From Symsagittifera roscoffensis (lineage: Eukaryota > Xenacoelomorpha > Acoela > Convolutidae), in contig NC_087065.1 in NCBI RefSeq assembly GCF_963678635.1, forward strand, positions 19,851,623 through 19,915,622: 64,000 bases of DNA. The letters are read 5' to 3'. Shown here piece by piece: positions 22,731-35,420 of the stretch (position 1 is the first letter of the stretch; each line of letters begins with the position of its first letter). The notes under the pieces are model-generated. The model was given only the letters and a program-made list of their open reading frames with translations. It had not been told where the DNA came from and ran no database searches. The translations under genes were made by a program, and so were the position numbers.

Positions 22731-25700
22731 TGAATTAAATCTAGATTTGAGAGCTTCAAACAAACTCAGAAAAAAAATCTAAATATTTGGCAACACTTCG
22801 AGTCAACATCTAAATATTTGTCAGCCACAAAAAAAAAGTATTTGGGGCACCAATAACAAAACTAGCACCGGTTGATTGAAAAATAGCAAATTCAAAATTG
22901 GTGAGTGATAATGGGAAGATGAAAGTTTTTCTTACGTTTTAAATTAAAGTTGGTTACTATGGTTACTTGTTGTTCAATTGAATTTTTTTCTATCTAACTT
23001 TGATATTTTTGTTACTTTTTTATATTTCTCAACATTATAATGGATTCAAAATGAATTATAATGCATTTTGTTTTGGCGAGAAAAATGGATTTAAATCCAT
23101 TTTTAGTCCAATTTTGTTGTCTGCACGTAACATGGGAATCGATTATATTTACAACATTATAGACCACGAAAATCCATTAAAATCGATTTGTTTTCACTTT
23201 TCTTAAATGCGGGAAGATGCATCATTGAATTTGATCTTCAGGGATTAGTAGGAATAGCTACTACCCAGAGGATGGAATCAAAGCGTCTTCATTTAATATA
23301 ATTAAACTTTTTAACACAGTAGGTTTTTCAATATTCTGGTCAAGTTTAAGCTGAAAAAATCTTCATTTCCAAACCAAAAGACGAAGCCGAATCTCTAAAC
23401 CCAAACTGAAAATGCAAAAAACGACAAGAAACGTTTTCAAAAGAACAAAAAGAGCAGTTAGATAAATGTACCACTGACTGTTTTGCAGATCAACAGTTAT
23501 ATAAAAAAATTCCATATAGCCACGGTAGATGTAAAAGTAAAAAAAAAACATTTAAAAAACATTTAAAAAAAACATGAAAACATCAAATTTCAAAGAAAGT
23601 TGAGACACCGGACGAACTTAGCAATAGCTAATGGAGAAAACAAACGTGCAAAAATTTCATTTGGGTGCTGGAAATTTTTGACATAAATCTTCGGGTTGAC
23701 AGCAAGGCCGACAGATGTTCAAAAAGCATTAAAAACACCGATGAGCAATGCAAAACAAAAAATAATTGAAAAAAAATTTTTCAATTTACCAAATTTTTGT
23801 TTTGTTAACTGTGTTTTGGAGAAAAACAAAAAACAAACTGCTGAGCAAAATAAAAATTATTAGAAAACGGTAAAATGAAACGGAATAAAAACAACAGAGA
23901 GAGACGCCAAAGAGAATTGAGGGAAAAAAACAGCAAAAAAACAGACTTCTGGAGCGATCAGTCAGTTGAGATTACAAAATATTTCCGGGGGACAAAAAGT
24001 GTAAAAACGAATACGGAGAGAGGATTGCGCTGGACCTCTATTTCAGTAATGAGAGGTAAGTGCGTCCTAAGAGGGAAAAAAGAACGCGTAGTCTTTCAGA
24101 CGTCGGCAAAAAAATCAAAACATACAAGGAGTTGATGAATAATGAGACAGTGGAGGGGATCGAAACTCCATTCAGACCTAGCGAGTTGACAGCAAACTAA
24201 AAAAGTGAATAATGAATGAATATTGCAATGAATATTGCAAGGAATATTGAACAACAAGACGACTCTATCACTAAAGCTACAAATTATATCACTAATTACA
24301 ACGGTCTAGAAGTGTGCGTAAGTTATTTAAAAGGAGGAATTTAAGGCATGTCAAAAAAAGAGATTTCCATTTGTCCGAAAAATTGCAAACCAATTATCTA
24401 ATATATTGCAAGCCTAAAAGTTTCAAACCTAAGATTGTCGCGAGCCTAAGTTCTAAAACAGCGACATCCGCGCTATCTTATTTGCATGACATATACATGA
24501 AATCATTGTGCTCCACTGTTTGACGCAGTCTAATCTATACATACTCTCAAAGGATGAGAAAAAAATCCTATCATCATCAAGATTTGATCAAATTTTTAAA
24601 AATTTTGTAAGAATCTGGCAGAAGAAACCAATTAATTGCAATTATCAAGGATTTTTTGTTAAAAAACGAAAAAGACTTCAAGAATACGCAAATAAATTGA
24701 GCTAACTATTCTATGTATCCGATAAATAAAGTTAATAACTTGGAGCAGAAGCGAAATTCGCAAAAAAAGTTTCAGTAAACTCACCGTTTTTTACTTTAAA
24801 TTTGCTCCAGTTAATTGCAATCTGTAAAAAGGCATAAAAATTAGTTCTACGCAAACTTATTCCATAGCAAAATCGTGGGTTACATTTTTGTCCTACAATA
24901 GATAATTTATATGCAGTAGGCCTAATGCGAGACTTTATCTGCTTTCTTGTTCAGAATGGCACTAAAGTTAGGCGCACTGAACATTTCCTTAGGACCGCTA
25001 TCAATTTTGACTTTCAGAATTAACTTGAAACCAACTAGTTTCTTTTTTGCGTTTTATATTTGAGTCCCGGCTTAAAACTGATTGATACAATAAAAAGCTT
25101 GGATATTCAGTTGGATGGAATGCAGGATCCCATTTTAAACATGTTCTCTGCGGAGACTTCAATTGACCATTCAAAACTTCAAAGTAAAAGTACAAATGCA
25201 TGCGAGAATTTTCTGAAAGCTTTCAAATAAATTATCAAAACAAACTAGTAGCGACCGGCCTTTGCAGCAACAAATCAGTAAAAACTCGCATTTGTTAAAA
25301 AATTGGATAAATGTGGTGAATTCAATTGTTGCTTTTTGGTTATGGGGCGAGAAACATTGATTACACACCGTTCAACAAAAATTGCTCAAAAAGAAGAGAC
25401 AGAAAGTGAGTGTCCTGAGTTTTTTTCAAAAATAATTACTGAAAAATAAACTATTTCGTTTCAATTAAAGTTAAAAATTACCGAAAAAAAATCTGGATAA
25501 ATACTAATGTCAAAATTATAGCAATCAAAAAACGGAAAAGTTATTGTGAAAACTGATAAACAAGAAACAAAAACAATTTTACCAAATCTTTTTTGGAACA
25601 TGACGCAAAACAAAATACAAGAATTTTTTATTATTTTTGCGAGACATTTCGGGCTAAGGCAAAAACCTTGTTCTATGCTAAGAAAACGTGGAAATATTTA

Positions 25701-27393
25701 TTCAGTTTTTTGCAAACACAGAATTTTTAGCTCAGAGAATTAAGTAGTTTCAACGAAAACACTGGAGGCAATTCCTTCAAAGTTTTTGTCTTTGTGTTTG
25801 TAATCTTATGAATTTTTGTTTCTATAACAATGGCGATAAAAAATTATTCTGACAAAACGATTATACAAGTTTTTAGTGTAAACAACTTTCCTTCCGAACT
25901 GTCTCAAAAAAGTCATAATAAACCAATTTACACAAATGGAACAATGAAAGAACCTGAAAGCTATGAACCAATATTTTTTTAAATCAGTTTTCAGTAACAA
26001 TTTTGGAAATTACTCCGAAAAAACATATTTGTAGTCTGAGATAAACCCGATATTTTGACTAAAAAACCAATATGGGCTGCGACCTGTATTGCCGAAAAAA
26101 TCTGGTCCGCTAAATTGTGTGGAAGACATCCGAAATGACTAGGAAGTGAACCCCAGTATAGGACCTGTGACTTTCAGAGACCTCAAAGAGCTTTTGATCA
26201 ATGAAAAACTTCCTCAAAATATAAAAAAAAAATTGGACTACCAGCCCTATCTAAGCATTTTGAAAATTGTATATGACAAATAGATCACAGAAAGTCAAAA
26301 TAGGCTTTTGAATTCGAAACTAAATTTTTTTTTTCGACATTTCACAGGGACCAGCTTTAAGGTCACCACTGTTCACTATAATGACAACTGATTTACCAAT
26401 GATTAAAATCCCCACGAACATAACTTGATACGCTGAGCATACAGAAGTGGTCATGCAAAAAGATCAAAACCTAAGACAAAACAGTTTAACAAACTTATCA
26501 AGATTAGGAAAATTGTTCAATTCCTATAAACTAACTTTGAAAATTGACAGTACAGTAAAATAGTTTTTGATACGGAAGCATTTATATGAGTAGACTTACA
26601 AACAAAATGAGGATATCGAAAAAGCCTCAAAACTAAGTGATTAGGAATTCACATGAAGACGAATTCAATTTTCATGATTCAAAACTTGATTTTTTAAAAT
26701 GTTTTGATTACTTCGCCAAATACATTACGTACTAACAACAGCGTAACTAATTAAAACCTATTTTAATCGCATGAGACCAACACTGGAATTTTACGTCGTA
26801 GTATCCGGCACAGCCAATAAAACCTTGCAAAAAAAATTGAATTGAAAAAAAAAATCTGAAAAATTTTATAAAAAACGGCATATCAATCTCAATGAGAACA
26901 GAGAATTTAAAAAAATTGCACCGTACCCGCTACCAATAGTTTGAAATAGTGGTAGATTTAATTTCTGATAAATCGGTCGAACGGTTTGAACAAAAAATTG
27001 CACCTAATACTTAAAAAGACTAGGTACCTTGGGGGTATGAACTTTTACTGCTCAATTAAGACATCACTTGACTGGGAACCATAATCGATCACGGGAGGTA
27101 TCTGGCAGGAATTTTATAAGACGATGTAATCCTCTAAATTACCTTCCAAGAATATTGCAAGATCTTGTAAGAAAACATCCTTTGAAGGTTAACTTTTTTT
27201 CGGAAAAAACTTTAAAGATATGATGAAAACAGTTTTACTCGCAAAGACAAACTATAGCGTTTGTGTAAAAAGAAACAAAACCAGTAACAATTTGTAACAC
27301 TTACAAAGTTAAACAAATCAACAAAAAAAATTGTTAAATCATAGTTTGATATTACGATGAACAAATTTTTTTAGCGTAATTATGAGAAAACAG
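22731..27393 (+). repeat. Long direct repeat, copy A (about 4.7 kb)
   Basis: It begins tgaattaaatctagatttgagag and ends gtaattatgagaaaacag, and it matches 27855-31658 at high identity over most of its length. Compared with copy B it has extra sequence at about 22932-23209 and 25679-26860 and lacks the Helitron-like insertion. Both boundaries are sharp. No LTR or TIR is visible, so I cannot say whether it is a transposon pair or a segmental duplication. Confidence 0.8.
23875..26400 (+). pseudogene. Eroded open frames of unknown protein inside copy A
   Basis: Several plus-strand stretches look protein-like but are separated by stops and shifts. They are a Lys/Arg-rich start at 23875, then SLSDVGKKIKTYKELMNNE near 24100, DTIKSLDIQLDGMQDPILNM near 25090, KKLDKCGEFNCCFLVMGRE near 25300 and TFRDLKELLINEKLPQNIKK near 26180. 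Spacing suggests one protein of several hundred residues, perhaps of a mobile element. Copy B keeps the same stops in the first four and lacks the last, so the decay predates duplication. I do not recognise the family. Confidence 0.4.
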
Positions 27394-27407
27394 TATTACT
27401 CGATAAG

Positions 27408-27830
27408 CAAATTAGACGTGACCAACAAAAACGAATTTAGACGTTAAATTGTTTTCGCAAAACTAGCATTTGAGACGGAAAAAAAAGCTAACAAAACTTA
27501 TTGCTTAAAACAACTTTTCATAATTACAAAAATAATATATGATCACATTGCATATCAAAATATTTATCTCAATTGATTTATAAAATGTTAATTTCAAGAT
27601 TACAAAACGTTTTTGAAATGCATAAATTATACATTTGCGGCATGTGAAAAATGCGGAATGTAAAAATTGCGGCATGTGAAAAGTTGATTTGCAATTACGA
27701 AAGCTGAACGAAAGTTAATTGTAGTCGGTAAACAAATTTCAGACACGAACAATACAATTACGTCTAATTTCCCATATTTGTTATTTTGCATCGACGTCTA
27801 AATTCGTTTTTGTTGGTCACGTCTAATTTG
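27408..27830. mobile_element. MITE-like element with 37-bp perfect terminal inverted repeats
   Basis: 27408-27444 (caaattagacgtgaccaaca ... tttagacgt) is exactly inverted at 27794-27830. The element is 423 bp, has no coding capacity and lies precisely between the two long direct repeats. A target duplication is not obvious. Superfamily unknown. Confidence 0.65.
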
Positions 27831-27854
27831 TTTTTTGTCTAGTTTCCTAGGCCG

Positions 27855-30800
27855 TGAATTAAATTTAGATTTGAGAGCGTCAAACAAACTCAAAAAAAAA
27901 TCTAAATATTTGTCATTATAATTTGAGTCAACATCTAAATGTTTGTCAACCACAAAAAAAAAGTATTTGGGGCACCGATAACAAAACTAGCATCGGTTGA
28001 TTGAAAAATAACAAAGTCAAAATTGCTAACTGATAATGGAAAGACGAGCAAAATACATCATTGAATTTTAGCTTCAGGGATTAGTAGAAATAGCTACTAC
28101 CCAGAGGATGGAATCAAAAATCTTCATTTATTATGTTTAACTAATAAAGCATATTGCAGTGAAGTAAATGAATCTAAAAAACACAAGACTGCTTGTATCA
28201 GTGCAAAGCCCTGAATGTTCCGACTGCTTTTTAAGGTTTATGAGCAGTAATAACATTAAAAAATTTAATGAAATAAAACAAAATGAAAATTTTTTTTTCC
28301 TAAAAATTGAAATTTTTTTAATGAAAATCATCCCCTCACACGCCATATAAAGTACAAAAGGATAGATTTTGCTCTTACTCGTTAATAGCGCGAAATATAT
28401 CGCGCGTTAATTGTCCCAATTAGCGAAAATGGCAACCTTTAGACCCCCGAAACTTTACAAAAAACGATCGTAGGTGAAATATCTTTTCAAATTTGAGCTC
28501 AGGACAACACTACCTTTCGAATGAAAAAAAAAATCCGTAAAAAATGGCTAGTTACAAAGTAGAAATTTGTCTGAAGAAAAAAAACCCACCCTGAGCACAA
28601 CTATTCTGTTATTTTCGTATCGAAAGTCGGAACAATTACTTTCGTATCGAAAGTCGGAACAATAATACAGAACATCCTAATTTTTTTGTAACTCAGTAGG
28701 TCTTTCAATATTCTGGTCAGGTTTTAACTGAAAAATTCTTCATTTCCAAACCAAAGGCGAAGCCGAATATCTGAACCCAAACTGGAAAATGCAAAAAAAA
28801 GACAATAAACGTTTTCAAAAGAACAAACAGAACAGTTAGATAACGGTACCACTGGCTCCTTTGCAAATCAACCATTTTCCAAAAAAATCCATAGAGCCAC
28901 GGTAGATGTAAAAACGAAAAGCTGGCAGTTTTTTTTTTAAAAAACATGAAAACTTCAATTTTCAAAGAAAGTTGAGACACTGGATGAACTTAGCAATAGT
29001 TAATGGAGAAAACAAACAGGCAAAAATTTCAAATCGGCGCTGAAAAATTTTGAAAGAAGCCTTCGTGTTGACAGCAAGGCCGACAGATGTCAAAAAGCAT
29101 TAAAAACAACGATGAGCAATGCAAAACAAAAAATAAATGAAAAAAAAAATTCAATTTACCAAATTTTTGTTTTGTTAACTGTGTTTTGGAAACAAAAAAC
29201 AAACTGCTGAGCAAAATAAAAATTATTAGAAGACGGTACAATCAAACGGAATAAAAACAACAGAGAGAGACGCCAAAGAGAATTGAGGAAAAAAACAGCA
29301 AAAAACAGACTTCTGGAGCGATCAGTCAGTTGAGATTACAAAATATTTCCGCGGGACAAAAAGTGTAAAAACGAATACGGAGAGAGGATTGCGCTGAACT
29401 TCTATTTCAGTAATGAGAAATAAGTGCGTCCTAAGAAAGAAAAAAGAACGCGTATTCTTTCAGACGTCGGCAAAAAAATCAAAACATACAAGGAGTTGAT
29501 GAATAATGAGACAGTGGAGGGGATCGAAACTCCATTCAGACCTAGCGAGTTGACAGCAAACTAAAAAAGTGAATAATGAATGAATATTGCAATGAATATT
29601 GCAAGGAATATTGAACAACAAGACGACTCTATCACTAAAGCTACAAATTATATCACTAATTACAACGGTCTAGTAGTGTGCGTAAGTTATTTAAAAGGAG
29701 GAATTTAAGGCATGTCAAAAAAAGAGATTTCCATTTGTCCGAAAAATTGCAAACCAATTATCTAATATATTGCAAGCCTAAAAGTTTCAAACCTAAGATT
29801 GTCGCGAGCCTAAGTTCTAAAACAGCGACATCCGCGCTATCTTATTTGCATGACATATATATGAAATCATTGTGCTCCACTGTTTGACGCAGTCTAATCT
29901 ATACATACTCTCAAAGGATGAGAAAAAAATCCTATCATCATCAAGATTTGATCAAATTTTTAAAATTTTTGTAAGAATCTGGCAGAAGAAACCGATTAAT
30001 TGCAATTATTAAGAATTTTTTGTTAAAAAACGAAAAAGACTTCAAGAATACGCAAATAAATTGAGCTAACTATTCTATGTATCCGATAAATAAAGCTAAT
30101 AACTTGGAGCAGAAGCGAAATTCGCAAAAAAGTTTCAGTAAACTCACCGTATTTTACTTTAAATTTGCTCCAGTTAATTGCAATCTGTAAAAAGGCATAA
30201 AAATTAGTTCTACGCAAACTTATTCCATAGCGAAATCGTGGGTTACATTTTTGTCCTACAATAGATAATTTAGATGCAGTAGGCCTAATGCGAGACTTTA
30301 TCTGCTTTCTTGTTCAGAATGGCACTAAAGTTAGGCGCACTGAATATTTTCTTCAGACCGCTATCAATTTTGACTTTCAGAATTAACTTGAAACCAACTA
30401 GTTTCTTTTTTGCGTTTTATATTTGAGTCCCGGCTTAAAACTGATTGATACAATAAAAAGCTTGGATATTCAGTTGGATGGAATGCAGGATCCCATTATA
30501 AACATGTTCTCTGCGGAGACTTCAATTGACCATTCAAAACTTCAAAGTAAAAGTACAAATGCATGCGAGAATTTTCTGAAAGCTTTCAAATAAATTATCA
30601 AAACAAACTAGTAGCGACCGGCCTTTGCAGCAACAAATCAGTAAAAACTCGCATTTGTTAAAAAATTGGATAAATGTGTTGAATTCAATTGTTGCTTTTT
30701 GGTTATGGGGCGAGAAACATTGAGTACACACCGTTCAACAAAAATTGCTCAAAAAAAAGAGACAGAAAGTGAGTGTCCTGAGTTTTTTTCAAAAATAATT

Positions 30801-31658
30801 ACTGAAAAATAAACTATTTCGTTTCAATCAAAGTTTAAAATTACCGAAAAAAAAATCTGGATAAATACTAATGTCAAAACTATAGCATGCAAAAAACGGA
30901 AAAGTTATCTAGATTACTTTAAATTAAAGAAGGAAAATCAAAAAGCGAAACTTACAAACACTAGAAATTCATTGTGAAAACTGATAAACAAGAAACAAAA
31001 ACAATTTTACCAAATCTTTTTTGGAACATGACGCAAAACAAAATACAAGAATTTTTAAATATTTTTGCGAGAAATTTCGGGCTAAGGCAAAAACCTTGTT
31101 CTATGCAAAAACCTTGTTCTAGGCAAAATTTTATAAAAAACGGCATATCAATCTCAATGAGAACAGAGAATTTAAAAAAATTGCACCGTACCCGCTACCA
31201 ATAGTTTGAAATAGTGGTAGATTTAATTTCTGATAAATCGGTTGAACGGTTTGAACAAAAAATTGCACCTAATACTTAAAAAGACTAGGTACCTTGGGGG
31301 TATGAACTTTTACTGCTCAATTAAGACATCACTTGACTGGGAACCATAATCGATCACGGGAGGTATCTGGCAGGAATTTTATAAGAAGATGTAATCCTCT
31401 AAATTACCTTCCAAGAATATTGCAAGATCTTATAAGAAAACATCCTTTGAAGGTTAACTTTTTTTCGGAAAAACCTTTAAAGATATGATGAAAACAGTTT
31501 TACTCGCAAAGACAAACTATAGCGTTTGTGTAAAAAGAAACAAAACCAGTAACAATTTGTAACACTTACAAAGTTAAATAAATCAACAAAAAAAATTGTT
31601 AAATCATAGTTTGATATTACGATGAACAAATTTTTTTAGCGTAATTATGAGAAAACAG
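27855..31658 (+). repeat. Long direct repeat, copy B (about 3.8 kb)
   Basis: It is the counterpart of copy A with the same outer ends (tgaattaaat ... gagaaaacag). For example 29678-29887 equals 24314-24523 almost base for base, and 30974 onward matches 25546 onward. It lacks about 1.2 kb of copy A between aaccttgttctatgc (near 31105) and aattttataaaaaacggcat (near 31127). It carries a Helitron-like element at 28183-28663. Confidence 0.8.
28183..28663 (-). mobile_element. Helitron/Helentron-like element, copy 2 (reverse)
   Basis: Reversed copy of the 51227 family. The left end is acaagactgcttgtatcagt and the right end agtcggaacaa. The terminal block tttcgtatcgaaagtcggaacaa is present twice in tandem (ends at 28635 and 28663). 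The terminal 10-mer agtcggaaca (28652-28661) is exactly inverted inside the other end at 28216-28225, just inside the hairpin region. Confidence 0.65.
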
Positions 31659-33575
31659 CAAGAAAAAGTCTTAAGCTGAGTGAATTTTTTTTGATCAACA
31701 TGTTGACATCAATAACAAAAAAGAAAAATTTAACAACTTGAGTTGCCAAAGTATATGAATTAAGTCAAACAAAAAAAATGTTAATGAAAATTTTACGAAA
31801 GCAAAACAATGAGCATTTAAATGAAAAAAAATTTCGGAAACTGGTCAATCTTAGTTTTTATCCGAGCTTGATTTTAAAATTTTTGTGAGCGTAGTCAAAT
31901 TGGATTCCTATAGTTTTTTCTGGCGCTCACGAAGCCAAATTGAGCAATTTGTGAATTGTAAGTGGATTGCGCAACAATGACGCTCCCCTTTGGTCTTCTT
32001 TTGTTTCAGTTCCTTTCATCAATCCAACAATTTTTTTTATGTTTAAAGACTTGTCTCCGGAATCCAGAACAACACGGACACAATTTTTTTTGGGCTATCC
32101 AGTTCACAGTTTGGCCTCGTAATTTAAGCTATCGTGCAAGATCTTGCTTGAATGTTGCAAGATTCTTGCAATAAAAAATCATTCTGGCAAGATCTTGCGA
32201 AAAATCATCATTTGAAAAAAAGTTCCAAGATCTTGCAAATAACCCTCCTTGATAGATTAAGGCCTATCGGACTTTTTATTGTTTTTGCATATCAACATAA
32301 TGTAAACTGACAAAAATTTTTCGTGTAATTTCTGCTATAAAACATTTTGTTATAATTATGATGATTATTATGATTATTATGATTATAATTATGAAATTAT
32401 GGTAGCTGCATAACACTACGAGGCTAAACTGTGCATTCTGTGCGAATCCCACAACAAGCCAAAGTCAGATTTATCGCGAAATCCACAACAAGGTTTTTTT
32501 TCTTTAATCTTCTATGCTGTTTTTGATTCCACAAACGAGTAACTTCAGCACTCTTCCGCTCCAGATCGCTCGAAAGATAGGCGAATATGAGTAATCAGAA
32601 ACAGTATTTGCGGAATACGAAACAGTTTGTGGAACCACAAACAAATCATAAGCCATAAGAAAAGTTAAATTGAGCTATTGCCGAATCCGCAACTGTAATC
32701 GGGACCCCTGCACTATGTGCGGAATCCGCAGATTGTTAGGGGAATTTGCAAATTGTAGGTGGAATCAATCAACAAGTTCAGTTTCAATTACTACGTTGAT
32801 CAGCTACCAGTTATATCACCAAAAGTTCGATCTCAATTCCTGCCGCTAACTTCGATTTCAATTCATGTCAAACATCTAATTAAGGTCCCAATTCCTGATA
32901 ATCACCCAACTTCTTTGATATCAATTCTTTCAATATCGATTCTTGTTTTTGTTTTGCTCATCAGTCCAACGCATCTTGTTATTGCCGGAGAGCGTGAAGG
33001 CTAGTCTACTTTACTAGACAGAACACATGCTCCATGAACCATCTAGATAACAACTACCCCTTAGTTGAGTTTTAAAACAGACAACGTAAGGCAGATTTCT
33101 TCTATTACTCATTTTGTATTACTCATCTCATTTTGAGCAAGATCTAACATTTACTTGAGACGAGACAAAAATTTGTTTTTACGCAATTTTGAGTTTTTAT
33201 GCTTTTCTCAATAAAGAAAAATAAATTTTATCAAATAAGCGTGTTTCGACAACACAACGTAATTTTTTGCCGTGGTGCTCACGAGTTCACTCATAAGAGC
33301 AACCTTGCAAAGTAGGATCCCTCCTTGCAAAGTAGTATCATACTTGTACCGACACTTGTAGCGATATGTCTATTTTCTCCCTTTTCAGAAACTTTTCTGA
33401 ATTCTTCTCTTTCGTTTTTGGTTAATTTTGCCTTCGTTTAATTTCAGGACATCCAGTAGCTAACTCATTAGTCATAATAGCAAAGGTTTAAACGACAATT
33501 TAAAAAGTTACTGAATCAATTTTTTTGAATATATATATCGATCATTTAGTATTGCTTTCGTTATGGTGTTTTTAA
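31659..33575. other. Unassigned DNA with palindrome cluster, microsatellite and gcggaatccgc repeats
   Basis: About 32135-32240 has four copies of a palindromic (g)caagatcttgc motif or variants. 32350-32400 is an attatgatt microsatellite. From 32430 to 32765 gcgaaatccacaac, gcggaatacg, gccgaatccgcaac and gcggaatccgcag recur irregularly. No gene is supported. Confidence 0.5.
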
Positions 33576-33650
33576 GACCGGGAAGCCGAGCGGTTAAGGC
33601 TTTGGACTGCTAACTAATACGGTCTCCGTGCTTGGGTCCGATACTCTTTT
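33576..33650 (+). pseudogene. tRNA-Ser-like sequence, degenerate (anticodon GCT position)
   Basis: aagccgagcggttaaggc is a near-perfect tRNA D-arm of the serine/leucine type. ggactgctaa matches the anticodon arm of tRNA-Ser(GCT), and a long variable-arm-like stretch follows (acggtctccgtgc). The anticodon stem 3' side (ctaat) does not pair, the T-arm (ttgggtccgatactctt) is degenerate and the acceptor ends do not pair. It is therefore a tRNA pseudogene or the head of a tRNA-derived SINE, not a functional tRNA. Confidence 0.55.
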
Positions 33651-34347
33651 GAATAGTTTTTCAGTAAATACAATTTAGTTTTCGATTTTATCAATCTTAG
33701 TTTTTTATATTTATGCTGTCTAAAATGACTATTGTTCTTATAAATTATGTTTTCCACAAAAAGTATAGTAAAATGATAGAATTCCTATTTAAAACATCCA
33801 AGTGTCTTTAGAATAAGACATTTGAAGCTCTGCAGTTGTTTGAAAATTATGAACTAGCCATTCAGAAAGATATGGCAACATATTTTTTAACCAATTGTTT
33901 TTTTTCGTTTTTTTTTAAACCTTCCCTCTTCCCATTTGCAAAGTTGGATAATTAAAAAATGCCAAAATTGAGCTTTTATGACAAATGATTTAAGCAGAAT
34001 GCGGTTTATAAATCGTAGAAAAATTGAAGCAAGCAAATTTCTTGATTTTAACAAAAATTATTGTTACAATTACCCATCTCGAATTCCATCTCGTATTACT
34101 GATTTTTCACTACTCATCTCAAATACTGCCCTCATGATTTGACTTCTTTCTCCGCCAACTAGATTAGTTTTTAGGGTTGATGAACGCCCACTAACTGACC
34201 TAAATCGACAGAATGCTTTGCGTTGTGTTTCTAAACACTCTCAACCCATAAACTCCAAACAATGATTTTACTCGAAATGTGTTTTCACAACTAAGATCCC
34301 AAAAATCGCTGGCTGGGATATTTATCCCAAGTACTAAAGGGTGATAT

Positions 34348-34465
34348 CCACCGATTTAATTATCCATTGTTTCGTGAGTTTTCCATGGATTCCGCTGACA
34401 ATGTTTCCACCGATTTAATTATCCATTGTTTCATGAGTTGTCCATGGATTCCGCTGACAATGTTT
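34348..34465. repeat. 59-bp tandem duplication
   Basis: The unit beginning ccaccgatttaattatccat is repeated head to tail at 34348-34406 and 34407-34465 with two substitutions. Confidence 0.9.
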
Positions 34466-34571
34466 AAGTCCTTGATTCTAATTTCCGCATTGCTATAAAT
34501 AAGAATTCCAGGTCTAGCTTTTAATTGTTCATATGCAAGTCCAGTAAGGAAAAAAAATCTGAAACCACATA

Positions 34572-34690
34572 CAGCTTGCGGAATCTGCTTACATTTGCGG
34601 ATTCCGCTTTCAAATTTTGCGGATTCCAGTCACATTTGCGAATTCTACTTGCATTTAGCGGAATCCACTTACAGTTGCGGAACCCAGAAC
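34572..34690. repeat. Degenerate minisatellite, about 20-bp units (ttgcggattccgctt)
   Basis: Six head-to-tail units of roughly 18-23 bp resembling tgcggaatccgcttacat. The same motif is dispersed at 32430-32765 and 38638. It gives rise to the paired chance frames on both strands here. Confidence 0.6.
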
Positions 34691-34971
34691 AACTACAAAT
34701 TTTCGCGTGTTGCTGAGTCCGCGACACAACAAATGTGGCGGCAAATGTGGCGGCAAGAAGTCTGACCTCGTAATGAATTAGAAAACAATAACCTTAATAG
34801 ACTTCAAATAGACTAACTTATTCCTGAGTTGCTTCCTGACAGCGAGTTCAAGTAAAGCTAATTTCGACCATTTCCATTTTGACGGATTCCTCATCTTGGG
34901 GGTAAAAAAAAACATTTATCTCAATCAAACGGCAATTTTACTTTCTTTTTACTCTTAAAAGGGTACATAAA

Positions 34972-35126
34972 TCATGAAGACTCGTCCGAGAACTTGTCAT
35001 TTTTGAAGCCATGTAATTTTAATTCCGCCACATGCAGAGCCAGAATCGTAATCGAAATAATCTCTAATTCACTGGCCTTTCTGCGTTTTCTTCTTTCTTC
35101 TTCAGAAAACGGATGGAATGGGAGCA
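34972..35126 (-). CDS. Candidate exon or coding remnant, unrecognised
   Basis: This minus-strand frame of 50 codons ends at TGA 34972-34974. The product starts LPFHPFSEEERRKRRKASE and ends KNDKFSDESS. The mixture of charged and hydrophobic residues looks protein-like. If entered at 35126 with two bases, its phase matches the donor at 35889, so it could be an alternative last exon of the large-intron gene. The acceptor (atgttaag) lacks a pyrimidine tract. The opposite strand has a better acceptor (ttcttctttcttcttcag), so the strand is uncertain. Confidence 0.3.
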
Positions 35127-35420
35127 CTTAACATTTTCAGTTAAAAGTAGTCAGCTAAAATCCGAACTATTTTGTTTAACTGACTCATTATCCTTGAAAA
35201 CATTTTAAAATGAGGCAATCTTTTTTTAGCTCTATTAAAGGCCGTCTTAAATTGAAAAATAGTCAAAAAAATACGGCGTGTAGCTTTTTTTCCTTTCGCC
35301 CTACAGCTATAATTTTCACGAATAAAATGATTTTTTACATCAACCAATTTTTATGAAAATTGACATGCGAACTAAGTTGGCCACAAAAAACATATTTGTT
35401 CCTATAAAAACTACTCGTAG

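Noticed and set aside
24314-24523. 69-codon frame identical in both long repeats, considered as a conserved small gene
   Set aside because: Identity follows from the recent duplication of the whole segment; flanking frames are eroded.
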